Below, one piece after another: positions 1 to 5,228 of a stretch of 7,498 bases of DNA. Positions within the stretch are counted from its first letter, which is position 1. The number at the start of each line of letters is the position of its first letter. The notes under the pieces are model-generated. The model ran no database searches. It was given only the letters and a program-made list of their open reading frames with translations, and was not told the origin of the DNA. Source of the DNA: Bryobacteraceae bacterium (GTDB lineage Bacteria; Acidobacteriota; Terriglobia; Bryobacterales; Bryobacteraceae). The DNA is taken from contig JASHWA010000431.1 in assembly GCA_030044325.1 (NCBI GenBank), forward strand, positions 1-7,498, given 5' to 3'. The position numbers were made by a program, and so were the translations under genes.

Positions 1-327
1 CAGGCTGCGCGCCGCGCCGCACAGAAATGAAGAAAAGGTGAACAGCGTGATGCAGGCCAGCAGAAAGTTGCGGCGGCCGAACTTGAGCGAGAACCACGCG
101 CTCGCCGGAAGAATCACCGCATTGGCCACCAGATAAGTGGTGAGCACCCACGTCGCTTCATCGGTGGAAGCCGCCAGACTCCCCGCGATATACGGCAACG
201 CCACGGCCGCAATCGAGGTGTCCAGCACCTCCATGAAGGTGGGCAGCATGACCGCGGCCGCGATCCACCAGGGATTGCAGTCCGGGCACCATCCCTGAAG
301 CGGATCGGCATTGGGGTCGTCAGGCAT
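1..327 (-). CDS. DHA2/EmrB-type MFS drug-efflux permease, N-terminal part (cut by left edge)
   Basis: The 109 visible codons begin at ATG 327 and run off the window. They encode the first part of a 14-helix major facilitator of the DHA2 (EmrB/QacA) family, an inner-membrane proton antiporter that usually exports drugs or other toxic compounds. Helix 1 spans about residues 20-51 and carries LDTSIAAVALPYIAGSL, the family's helix-1 signature with Asp36. The following DEATWVLTTYLVANAVILP (residues 56-74) is the classic DHA2 helix-2 sequence, and LKFGRRN (81-87) is motif A in the loop between helices 2 and 3. A third helix begins at about 88. The 19-residue cytoplasmic start contains Cys14-Pro-Asp-Cys17. 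I see no good Shine-Dalgarno upstream. It lies 61 bp downstream of the ferritin-like gene on the same strand, so the two may be cotranscribed. The substrate cannot be inferred; such permeases often pair with an EmrA-like adaptor, not visible here. Confidence 0.87.
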   Translation of the reverse strand, partial: MPDDPNADPLQGWCPDCNPWWIAAAVMLPTFMEVLDTSIAAVALPYIAGSLAASTDEATWVLTTYLVANAVILPASAWFSLKFGRRNFLLACITLFTFSSFLCGAARSL

Positions 328-388
328 TCACGGGGTTGGATGCAGGATTCCGGTTCGCGGTTCGTCGACCCCGAATCAGGATGTAACG

Positions 389-886
389 CTACGCCGCCGC
401 CTTTGCAGCTCGCCTGGCCGCGGGAGCGATGCGCTGCCAGACCTTTTCGGCGGTCGCGCGCTCCTGGGCTTGAATTCTGCGCGCGAGCACTTCGGTGGGG
501 CCGTCGCCGGCGGCCGAGGCGACCGTGGCGAGCGATTCGTACATCGCGACTTCGCTGTTTTCCACCGCGAAGGCGATCATCAGGTTCTGCGTGATCTTTG
601 CGCCATGATCGCGGCCGGTTTGCGCCACGCCCGGCGCCATGTTGAACATGCGCGCGAGCGGGCTTTTGCACCCCGACGGCGAGCCGCCGAGCTCGTACAG
701 ACGCTCGGTCAGCGCCTGGTGCTGGCTGCGCGTCTCGTCGGCATGTTGCTCGAAAAGCTGGCGAATATCGTGCTCGTTTTGCGACGCCTGGGCGAAGGCG
801 CGCAGCTGCGTTTCGAAACTTTTTTCGGCCGCAATCGCGTCCTGAAGATAGTCCTTGATCACTTCGACGGTGTCTCGTGTCTCCAT
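389..886 (-). CDS. Ferritin-like protein, DUF892 (YciE/YciF) type
   Basis: A 165-aa, mostly helical protein. The pattern resembles the DUF892 ferritin-like family: an N-terminal helix with KDYLQDAIAAEKSFETQL, a second helix with SQHQAL followed by the loop LGGSPSGCK, then SEVAMYESLA and a final QERATAEKVW helix. Glu21, His56, Glu112, Glu117 and Glu142 sit where a four-helix di-metal site would have its ligands and are shared with the first domain of the divergent gene at 990. Metal binding is inferred. DUF892 proteins are linked to stress responses but their chemistry is not settled. The Ala/Arg-rich tail (ARRAAKAAA) is basic. I chose ATG 886 because the homology with the neighbour starts there; a start at 997 would add 37 residues that lie in the divergent promoter and overlap the other gene's start. 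The MFS gene follows 61 bp downstream. Confidence 0.78.
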   Translation of the reverse strand: METRDTVEVIKDYLQDAIAAEKSFETQLRAFAQASQNEHDIRQLFEQHADETRSQHQALTERLYELGGSPSGCKSPLARMFNMAPGVAQTGRDHGAKITQNLMIAFAVENSEVAMYESLATVASAAGDGPTEVLARRIQAQERATAEKVWQRIAPAARRAAKAAA

Positions 887-989
887 GCTCACAATTAGAC
901 CGGACGGATTCGTGTTCGTTTCACGCGAAATAATTTCCGCGAAACCGCGCCGGCAACGGGGGAATCCACTCTCAAGGAGATCGTCGCTC
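887..989. promoter_or_regulatory. Divergent promoter region between two ferritin-like genes
   Basis: These 103 bp must hold the promoters for both the minus-strand ferritin-like gene (ATG 886) and the plus-strand fusion gene (ATG 990). The centre is locally A/T-rich and holds a perfect 11-bp palindrome, GAAATAATTTC (927-937). It is flanked by CGC on the left and CGCG on the right, so the dyad extends to CGCGAAAT / CGCGGAAAT with one bulged base. A second GCGAAA lies at 940-945. This is a plausible operator for a regulator controlling both genes. I could not assign convincing -35/-10 pairs. The plus-strand gene has a Shine-Dalgarno AAGGAG at 974-979. Confidence 0.35.
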
Positions 990-2531
990 ATGACCAATGC
1001 GCAGCAGGCCGCGTTGATGGATTATCTGGAGGACACCATCGCGGCGGAACAGAATTTCGAAAATCTGCTCAAGTCGTTCGGCGAGATCACCTCGGACCGG
1101 GAGTTGAATCAGTTCTTCAGCCGGATGGCGTCCAAGGCGAACAGCCAGCACGAGCGCCTGACCAGCCGCCTCGAAGCGCTGGGCGGAACGCCGTCGGGCG
1201 CGAAGACGGCGCTGGCCATGGCGCTGGGCGCGGCGCCGGCGATGGCGCAGGCGGGCTACACCACGCCCGAAAAAACGGCGCAGCACCTGGTAATGGTGTA
1301 TAGCGCGGCCGCCGCCGAGATGGCGATGTATGAAGCGCTGGCGTCGGCGGCCGCGGAAGCGGGGGACGAGGAAACCGAAAAGCTCGCGCGCGAGCTGCAG
1401 GCCGAGGAGCGCGAGGATTACGAGCAGGTGTGGCAGGCGCTGCCCTCGACGGCGCTGGTCGCGTTTGAAACCGCGCTGCGGCGCACTTCGGAGAAATCCA
1501 AGCGCACGGCCAAGGTGCGCGAGGCGTTCGAGACGCGCCGCCAGTTGAAGCCCATCGATCAACAGGTGATCGTGATCACCGGTGCGTCCAGCGGAATCGG
1601 GCTGGCGACGGCGAAACTGGCGGCGTACAAGGGCGCGAAAGTGATCGCGGCGGCGCGCAGCGGGGAGGCGCTGGAGGCGCTCTCGAACGAATCCGGCGCG
1701 GACCGGCTGATCCCGGTGACCGCGGATGTGGGCCATGAAGACGACGTGCGCAGGATCGCGCAGACCGCCATCGACCGTTTCGGGGGGTTCGACACGTGGA
1801 TCAACAACGCGGGCGTGCTGATCTACGGCCAACTGCTGGACGTGAGCATCGAAGATATGCGCCGTTTATTTGAAACAAATTTCTGGGGAACTGTTTACGG
1901 GTCGCGCATCGCGGCGCAGCACCTGCGCGAGCGCGGCGGCGCGCTGATCAACATCGGCAGCGTCGAATCCGACCGCACGCTCCCGCTGCAAGGCGTCTAT
2001 TCGGCCTCCAAACACGCGGTGCAGGCGTTCACCGACGCGCTGCGCATGGAGCTCGAAAAAGAGGACGCGCCGGTTTCAGTCACGCTGGTCAAGCCGGGCA
2101 CCATCGATACGCCCATCACCCAGCACGCGCGCAACTATCTGCCCAACGCTCCGCAAAATCCGGGACCGGCGTACACGCCGCAGGTGGTGGCCAAGGTGAT
2201 CCTGCATTGCGCCGAGCATCCGGTGCGGCACATTCACGTGGGCTCGGGCGGGCGCGCCATGGCCGCCGCGGGCGCGACGTTTCCCAAGCTCACCGACAAG
2301 TTCATGGAAGCCATGATGTTCGAAGCGCAGCAGAGCGAGCGTCCCGCGCCCGATCCGGCCAAAAACGCGCTGCACTCGCCGAGCGAGCCGTATCGCGAGC
2401 GGGGCGATTATCCGGGCCGCGCGCGCAATTTCAGCGTCTACACCACCGCCGCGCTGCATCCGTGGATCACCGTGGCGGCGGGCATCGGCGTCGGCGTGAT
2501 GCTCACGGCGCTGCTGCGCGCGCGCCGATAA
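990..2531 (+). CDS. Fusion protein: ferritin-like DUF892 domain + short-chain dehydrogenase/reductase + C-terminal membrane helix
   Basis: A 513-aa protein in three parts. Residues 1 to about 160 form a ferritin-like domain paralogous to the divergent gene at 389-886. Shared blocks include IAAE, SQH, LGG.PSG.K and AMYE.LA, with candidate metal ligands Glu20, His54, Glu110, Glu115 and Glu140. A charged linker (about 165-188) leads to a classical SDR Rossmann domain (about 190-420): cofactor loop TGASSGIG (197-204), NNAG (272-275) and the tetrad Asn297, Ser324, Tyr337, Lys341 (YSASK). The enzyme should therefore be an active NAD(P)-dependent oxidoreductase of unknown substrate. An Arg in AARSG (223) after the second strand leans towards NADP. 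Residues 420-488 are an extension seen in some SDRs, and 491-509 is a hydrophobic helix followed by Arg-Ala-Arg-Arg, suggesting a tail-anchored protein with a cytoplasmic catalytic part. ATG 990 is chosen for the AAGGAG ten bases upstream and because homology begins there; in-frame ATGs further upstream lie inside the divergent promoter or the neighbouring gene. Confidence 0.9.
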   Translation: MTNAQQAALMDYLEDTIAAEQNFENLLKSFGEITSDRELNQFFSRMASKANSQHERLTSRLEALGGTPSGAKTALAMALGAAPAMAQAGYTTPEKTAQHLVMVYSAAAAEMAMYEALASAAAEAGDEETEKLARELQAEEREDYEQVWQALPSTALVAFETALRRTSEKSKRTAKVREAFETRRQLKPIDQQVIVITGASSGIGLATAKLAAYKGAKVIAAARSGEALEALSNESGADRLIPVTADVGHEDDVRRIAQTAIDRFGGFDTWINNAGVLIYGQLLDVSIEDMRRLFETNFWGTVYGSRIAAQHLRERGGALINIGSVESDRTLPLQGVYSASKHAVQAFTDALRMELEKEDAPVSVTLVKPGTIDTPITQHARNYLPNAPQNPGPAYTPQVVAKVILHCAEHPVRHIHVGSGGRAMAAAGATFPKLTDKFMEAMMFEAQQSERPAPDPAKNALHSPSEPYRERGDYPGRARNFSVYTTAALHPWITVAAGIGVGVMLTALLRARR

Positions 2532-2549
2532 CGCCGCCCATAAATCCTG

Positions 2550-2562
2550 CACAATAGAGCTT
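2550..2562 (+). promoter_or_regulatory. Possible -10 element placed for leaderless aguB start
   Basis: The 31-bp gap before aguB contains CACAAT (2550-2555), which matches four of six -10 consensus bases including the final AAT, followed by seven bases and then ATG 2563. Initiation at the usual distance from such an element would fall on or next to the start codon. There is no Shine-Dalgarno in the gap and no clear -35 at 16-18 bp. The alternative is read-through from the fusion gene just upstream. Confidence 0.25.
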
Positions 2563-3447
2563 ATGCCCGTGAAGTTCGTTATCGGACTGGTGCAGACCGG
2601 CTGCGCGCAGGACCCCAACGAGAATTTCGAGAAAACCGAGTGGAAAATTCGCGAAGCGGCGGCGCGCGGCGCTCAGATTGTATGTACCGAGGAGTTGTTT
2701 CGCTCGCAGTATTTTTGCCGGGAAGAGAATCACGCGATGTTCGCGCTGGCCGAGCCGATTCCCGGTCCCTCGACCGAAGCGCTGGGAAAACTCGCGCGCG
2801 AATTGCGCATCGTGATCGTGGCGTCGCTGTTCGAGCGCCGCGCCCCGGGGCTGTATCACAACACCGCGGCGGTGATCGGAACGGAAGGCGAGATTCTCGG
2901 GCTGTATCGCAAAATGCACATTCCGGACGATCCGCTGTATTTCGAAAAATTTTATTTCACGCCGGGCGACCTGGGATTTTTGAATTTCGACACGCCGTTT
3001 GCGCGGCTGGGCGTGCTGGTGTGCTGGGACCAGTGGTATCCCGAAGGCGCGCGGCTTTCCGCGCTCGCGGGCGCGAATATTTTGTTTTATCCCACCGCGA
3101 TCGGCTGGCATCCGCAGGAAAAAGCGCAGTACGGCGCGGCGCAGCTGGATGCGTGGAGAACCATCCAGCGCGCGCACGCGATCGCCAACGGAATTTACGT
3201 GGCGGCGGTGAATCGGGTGGGCCATGAAGGCCCGGCCGAATCGGGAATCGAGTTCTGGGGATCGAGCTTTGTCGCCGATCCGTTCGGGCAGGTGATCGCG
3301 CAGGCCTCGGAATCGAAAGAAGAGACGCTGATGGTCGAATGCGACCCGCATCGGATGGAGGAAGTGCGGCAGAACTGGCCGTTTTTGCGGGACCGCCGCA
3401 TCGACGCGTACGCGCCCATTCTGAATCGCTGGCTGGACCGGAAATGA
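2563..3447 (+). CDS. aguB: N-carbamoylputrescine amidase (nitrilase superfamily)
   Basis: This 294-aa cytoplasmic enzyme hydrolyses N-carbamoylputrescine to putrescine, CO2 and ammonia, the last step of the agmatine route to putrescine. The carbon-nitrogen hydrolase triad is complete: Glu44 in EELF, Lys117 in YRKMHIPD and Cys154 in VCWDQWYPE. Substrate-type markers typical of AguB are present: RSQYFC (47-52), PDDPLYFEKFYFTPGD (121-136), FYPTAIGWHP (175-184) and the C-terminal FLRDRRIDAY (274-283). Length matches the family (about 290-300 aa). The start at 2563 gives MPVKFVIGLVQ, the expected first strand. The gene overlaps aguA by four bases (ATGA), so the two are almost certainly translated together. 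It begins 31 bp after the SDR fusion gene; whether the three form one operon cannot be told from sequence. Confidence 0.95.
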   Translation: MPVKFVIGLVQTGCAQDPNENFEKTEWKIREAAARGAQIVCTEELFRSQYFCREENHAMFALAEPIPGPSTEALGKLARELRIVIVASLFERRAPGLYHNTAAVIGTEGEILGLYRKMHIPDDPLYFEKFYFTPGDLGFLNFDTPFARLGVLVCWDQWYPEGARLSALAGANILFYPTAIGWHPQEKAQYGAAQLDAWRTIQRAHAIANGIYVAAVNRVGHEGPAESGIEFWGSSFVADPFGQVIAQASESKEETLMVECDPHRMEEVRQNWPFLRDRRIDAYAPILNRWLDRK

Positions 3448-4442
3448 GCGTCCGATGGCGGATGCCCGCCGAATGGGAGCCGCATGAAGCGACGTGGATC
3501 GCGTGGCCGCACGAGAAATCGGACTGGCCGGGGAAATTCGCGCCGATCCCGTGGGTGTACGCGGAAATCGTGCGCCATCTTGCGCGCGTGGAACGCGTGC
3601 GCATCATCACTCAGGAGCCGGAGCGGGTTCGCGCGGTGTTGAAGAAAGCGCGTGTGAATGCGGACGCGGCCGAATTTTTTCCGTTTCCGACCAATCGCAG
3701 CTGGACACGCGATTATTGCCCGCTATTCGTCAAGAATCCGCGCGGGGAAATCGCCATCGCGCACTGGGGTTTCAACGGCTGGGCGAAGTACGCGAATTTC
3801 GAGCTGGACGCGAGGGTTCCGGCGGCCATCGGGCGCGCGCTCGGAATGGAGCGCTTCGAAACGAACCTGGCGCTCGAAGGCGGCGCCATCGACGTGAACG
3901 GGGAAGGGAAGGCGCTGGCGACCGAGGAGTGTTTGCTTTCGCCGGTGCAGCAGCGCAATCCGGGAGTTTCGCGGCGGGCGCTGGAAGCGGCGCTCGGAAA
4001 ATTTCTGGGCGCGCGGGAAGTGATCTGGCTGGGCCGCGGGATCGCGGGCGACGATACGCACGGGCACATCGACGATATCGCGCGATTCACCAGCGCGGAC
4101 ACGGTGGTTGCGGCGGTCGAGCGTGACAAATCCGATCCGAATCACGAGCCGCTGCAGGAGAATCTGGCGCGTCTGCGCGCGCGCGGCGATCTTCGCGTGG
4201 CGACGCTTCCGATGCCCGAGCCGGTGTACTTCGCCGGCCAGCGGCTGCCGGCGAGCTACGCGAATTTTTACATCGCCAACCGAATGGTGCTCGCGCCGAC
4301 GTTTGCGGACCGCAGCGATCGCGCCGCGCTGAACACGCTGGCACGATTGTTTCCGGATCGCGAAGTGATCGGGATTCCTTGCCGGGATTTGGTGCTGGGA
4401 CTGGGGACGCTGCACTGCATGACGCAGCAGCAGCCGGGTTAG
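3444..4442 (+). CDS. aguA: Agmatine deiminase
   Basis: A 332-aa enzyme of the peptidylarginine-deiminase/guanidino-modifying fold that converts agmatine to N-carbamoylputrescine and ammonia; its product is the substrate of the preceding AguB. The expected catalytic residues are all visible: Asp90 in SWTRD, Glu145 in ALEGG, His208 and Asp210 in DTHGHID, and the nucleophile Cys325 in GTLHCMTQQQP. The N-terminus (RMPAEWEPHEATWIAWP) is the family signature and fixes the start at ATG 3444, which overlaps the aguB stop in ATGA. A start at 3339 would add 35 residues lying inside aguB and lacking homology. The length is slightly short for the family, ending four residues after TQQQ. The stop codon (4440-4442) touches the first unit of the tandem-repeat foldback, so the repeats begin exactly where the operon ends. 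Agmatine would come from arginine decarboxylase, which is not in the window. Confidence 0.95.
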   Translation: MSVRWRMPAEWEPHEATWIAWPHEKSDWPGKFAPIPWVYAEIVRHLARVERVRIITQEPERVRAVLKKARVNADAAEFFPFPTNRSWTRDYCPLFVKNPRGEIAIAHWGFNGWAKYANFELDARVPAAIGRALGMERFETNLALEGGAIDVNGEGKALATEECLLSPVQQRNPGVSRRALEAALGKFLGAREVIWLGRGIAGDDTHGHIDDIARFTSADTVVAAVERDKSDPNHEPLQENLARLRARGDLRVATLPMPEPVYFAGQRLPASYANFYIANRMVLAPTFADRSDRAALNTLARLFPDREVIGIPCRDLVLGLGTLHCMTQQQPG

Positions 4443-4665
4443 TGGTTCGTGGGTCGTGGTTTGCGGGTCGTGGGTTGTGGTTTGTGGGTTGTGGTTTGTG
4501 GGTTGTGGTTTGCGGTTTGTGGTATGTCGCCGGGTGCGGAAGGTTGGCCGTTCGCGCAACGCCGGCGACGAACCGCCAGCTACCAACCACCGACGACCAA
4601 CCACCGACGACCAATCACCGACGACCAACCACCGACCACCGACCACCAACCACGAACTACGGACC
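4442..4665. repeat. Long foldback built of 14-bp tandem units, G/T-rich arm facing C/A-rich arm
   Basis: The left arm is five 14-bp units of the form GTGGTTyGyGGGTy, at 4442, 4456, 4477, 4491 and 4505, with 7-bp half units at 4470 (GTGGGTT) and 4519 (GTGGTAT). The copies at 4477 and 4491 are identical. The right arm is six 14-bp units at 4582, 4596, 4610, 4624, 4638 and 4652, of the form ACCAACCACCGACG; the first two are identical and later ones diverge. Read on the other strand the right arm is again a GTGGTTGG type repeat, so the two arms are imperfect inverted copies around a GC-rich hinge (4526-4569). The array starts at the aguA stop codon. I recall similar heptamer-like intergenic arrays in Acidobacteriota, but that is memory only. 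Short reading frames across it are low-complexity and not taken as genes. Confidence 0.85.
4526..4569. other. Perfect hairpin at the hinge of the foldback
   Basis: GTCGCCGG (4526-4533) and CCGGCGAC (4562-4569) are exact reverse complements separated by 28 bases. Inside the loop GTTG (4543-4546) can pair with CAAC (4557-4560). The hinge joins the two repeat arms, so a transcript could fold into one stem more than 80 bases per side. There is no T-run after the stem, so a standard intrinsic terminator is not supported, although a very long stem could still stop or protect the aguBA transcript. Confidence 0.6.
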
Positions 4666-4746
4666 GCGAACGTTTAACTGAAATTTAATTTGCGACGAAT
4701 CGGAATGCGAACTCGTCTATGTTAATATGAGTAGTCCAAGTATCTG

Positions 4747-4813
4747 CAAAGGAGGCAGCCGGTGTCTATCGACGTTCCCACAGACGCGCGAGTTTCTGAG
4801 AGCTGCACCTTTG
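4747..4813 (+). promoter_or_regulatory. Hairpin that would mask the Shine-Dalgarno of a tiny ORF
   Basis: CAAAGG (4747-4752) pairs with CCTTTG (4808-4813), and GCAGC (4755-4759) pairs with GCTGC (4802-4806), leaving a 2x1 internal loop: eleven base pairs in all. The left strand contains AAAGGAGG (4748-4755), the best ribosome-binding site in the window. Inside the loop, GTGTCT (4762-4767) can pair with AGACGC (4782-4787) with one G-U pair, which would also hold the GTG start codon. The right strand of the outer stem lies within the tiny ORF, so ribosomes translating that far would open it. This looks like a cis-acting translational switch, though no known riboswitch or thermometer class is recognised. 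The only nearby promoter-like sequence is the AT-rich TAATAT at 4723-4728, with no good -35. Confidence 0.4.
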
Positions 4814-4830
4814 TAAACGCTCTCCTTTAA
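4762..4830 (+). CDS. Possible 22-aa leader peptide
   Basis: GTG 4762 is six bases after AAAGGAGG (4748-4755), an ideal spacing, and the frame runs 22 codons (V/M-SIDVPTDAR..., ending NALL) to TAA 4828. No homology is recognised and the product has no membrane or metal-binding character. The ORF ends 43 bases before the next gene. An overlapping frame (ATG 4727 to TAA 4816, 29 codons) has no ribosome-binding site and is less likely. A further 8-codon frame, ATG 4851 to TGA 4877, overlaps the next gene's start by ATGA. The strength of the Shine-Dalgarno is the main evidence; it could instead be part of a non-coding RNA. Confidence 0.38.
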   Translation: MSIDVPTDARVSESCTFVNALL

Positions 4831-4873
4831 CCACCCAATCAAATCAGAATATGACCGGCATCCGGAGATGCCC

Positions 4874-5170
4874 ATGAACTATTCCTATATCGACGTGGAA
4901 GCAGACCGCGCGGAGGAGAGGATTCCTTCGATGAGTTACGCGGAGCTGCTCGAAAATCTCACCCGGCTGACTGAGCTCGGCGTGCTGAGGCAGGGCAATC
5001 CTGCGAGCATGCTGGTGGTGGCGCGGCTGGCCGATCGCGCGCGTTTCCGGCGCTCCGGAATCACGCTGGACGAGCTTGGCGCCGCGCTCGACCGGTATCG
5101 CGCGAGCGCGGATCCGGCGGAAGCCATCGTGAAAGCGATCGAGCAGGCGATCGCGAACTTCGCAAGATAG
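4874..5170 (+). CDS. 98-aa protein resembling the C-terminal part of a TROVE (Ro60) domain, no vWA domain
   Basis: An all-helical 98-aa protein. Residues about 20-77 follow the pattern I recall from the end of TROVE domains in bacterial Ro60/Rsr proteins: S/P-Y-x-x-LL-x-NL (MSYAELLENL), then G-V, then V-x-ARLAD with R-S nearby (VVARLADRARFRRSGI) and L-x-A-x-x-YRA (LGAALDRYRAS). The last helix (AIVKAIEQAIANF) matches the linker before the vWA domain, and the protein stops there. Full Ro60 proteins have about 500 residues, with a ring of helical repeats that binds misfolded RNA and Y RNA plus a metal-binding vWA domain; neither the earlier repeats nor a DxSGS motif is found in the flanks. It is either a stand-alone half-domain or a remnant. 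ATG 4874 is preferred to ATG 4868 because GGAG (4863-4867 region) is then correctly spaced. It faces the next gene convergently, 58 bp apart. Confidence 0.6.
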   Translation: MNYSYIDVEADRAEERIPSMSYAELLENLTRLTELGVLRQGNPASMLVVARLADRARFRRSGITLDELGAALDRYRASADPAEAIVKAIEQAIANFAR

Positions 5171-5228
5171 CGCGGGAGGGCTGGTTACGAGCGCGTTGCG
5201 GCCCAAGGCGCACCATAACTGTCGCGCA

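Noticed and set aside
311..898. Plus-strand open frame of 195 codons
   Set aside because: It is antisense to the ferritin-like gene, Arg-rich with no family pattern; GC-rich codon bias keeps the opposite frame open.
855..989. Upstream in-frame ATG extension of the fusion gene
   Set aside because: It would overlap the divergent gene and its promoter; homology and the AAGGAG site support ATG 990.
972..1832. Minus-strand open frame of 286 codons
   Set aside because: Antisense to the fusion gene; composition dominated by Arg/His/Leu with no domain, while the plus frame has clear SDR motifs.
2503..3351. Minus-strand open frame of 282 codons
   Set aside because: Antisense to aguB, no recognisable motifs; the same holds for 3723-4649 against aguA.
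4442..4665. CRISPR array
   Set aside because: Units are 14 bp and contiguous, with no spacers and no cas genes nearby.
4534..4680. Intrinsic terminator after aguA
   Set aside because: Stem present but no T-run follows; only an unusual long-stem mechanism could apply.
4379..4688. Short open frames across the 14-bp repeats
   Set aside because: All three plus frames stay open only because of the repeats; the products are low-complexity and no start site is supported.
4681..4873. Y RNA with tRNA-like module upstream of the TROVE-like gene
   Set aside because: No T-arm consensus (GTTCRAnTC) or paired tRNA-like arms found; only the hairpin described is supported.
4868..4873. ATG 4868 as the start of the 98-aa gene
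   Set aside because: GGAG would be only one or two bases away; ATG 4874 has correct spacing.
5171..5228. Terminator between the two convergent genes
   Set aside because: Only weak GC pairings (GCGC...GCGC) and no T-run on either strand.
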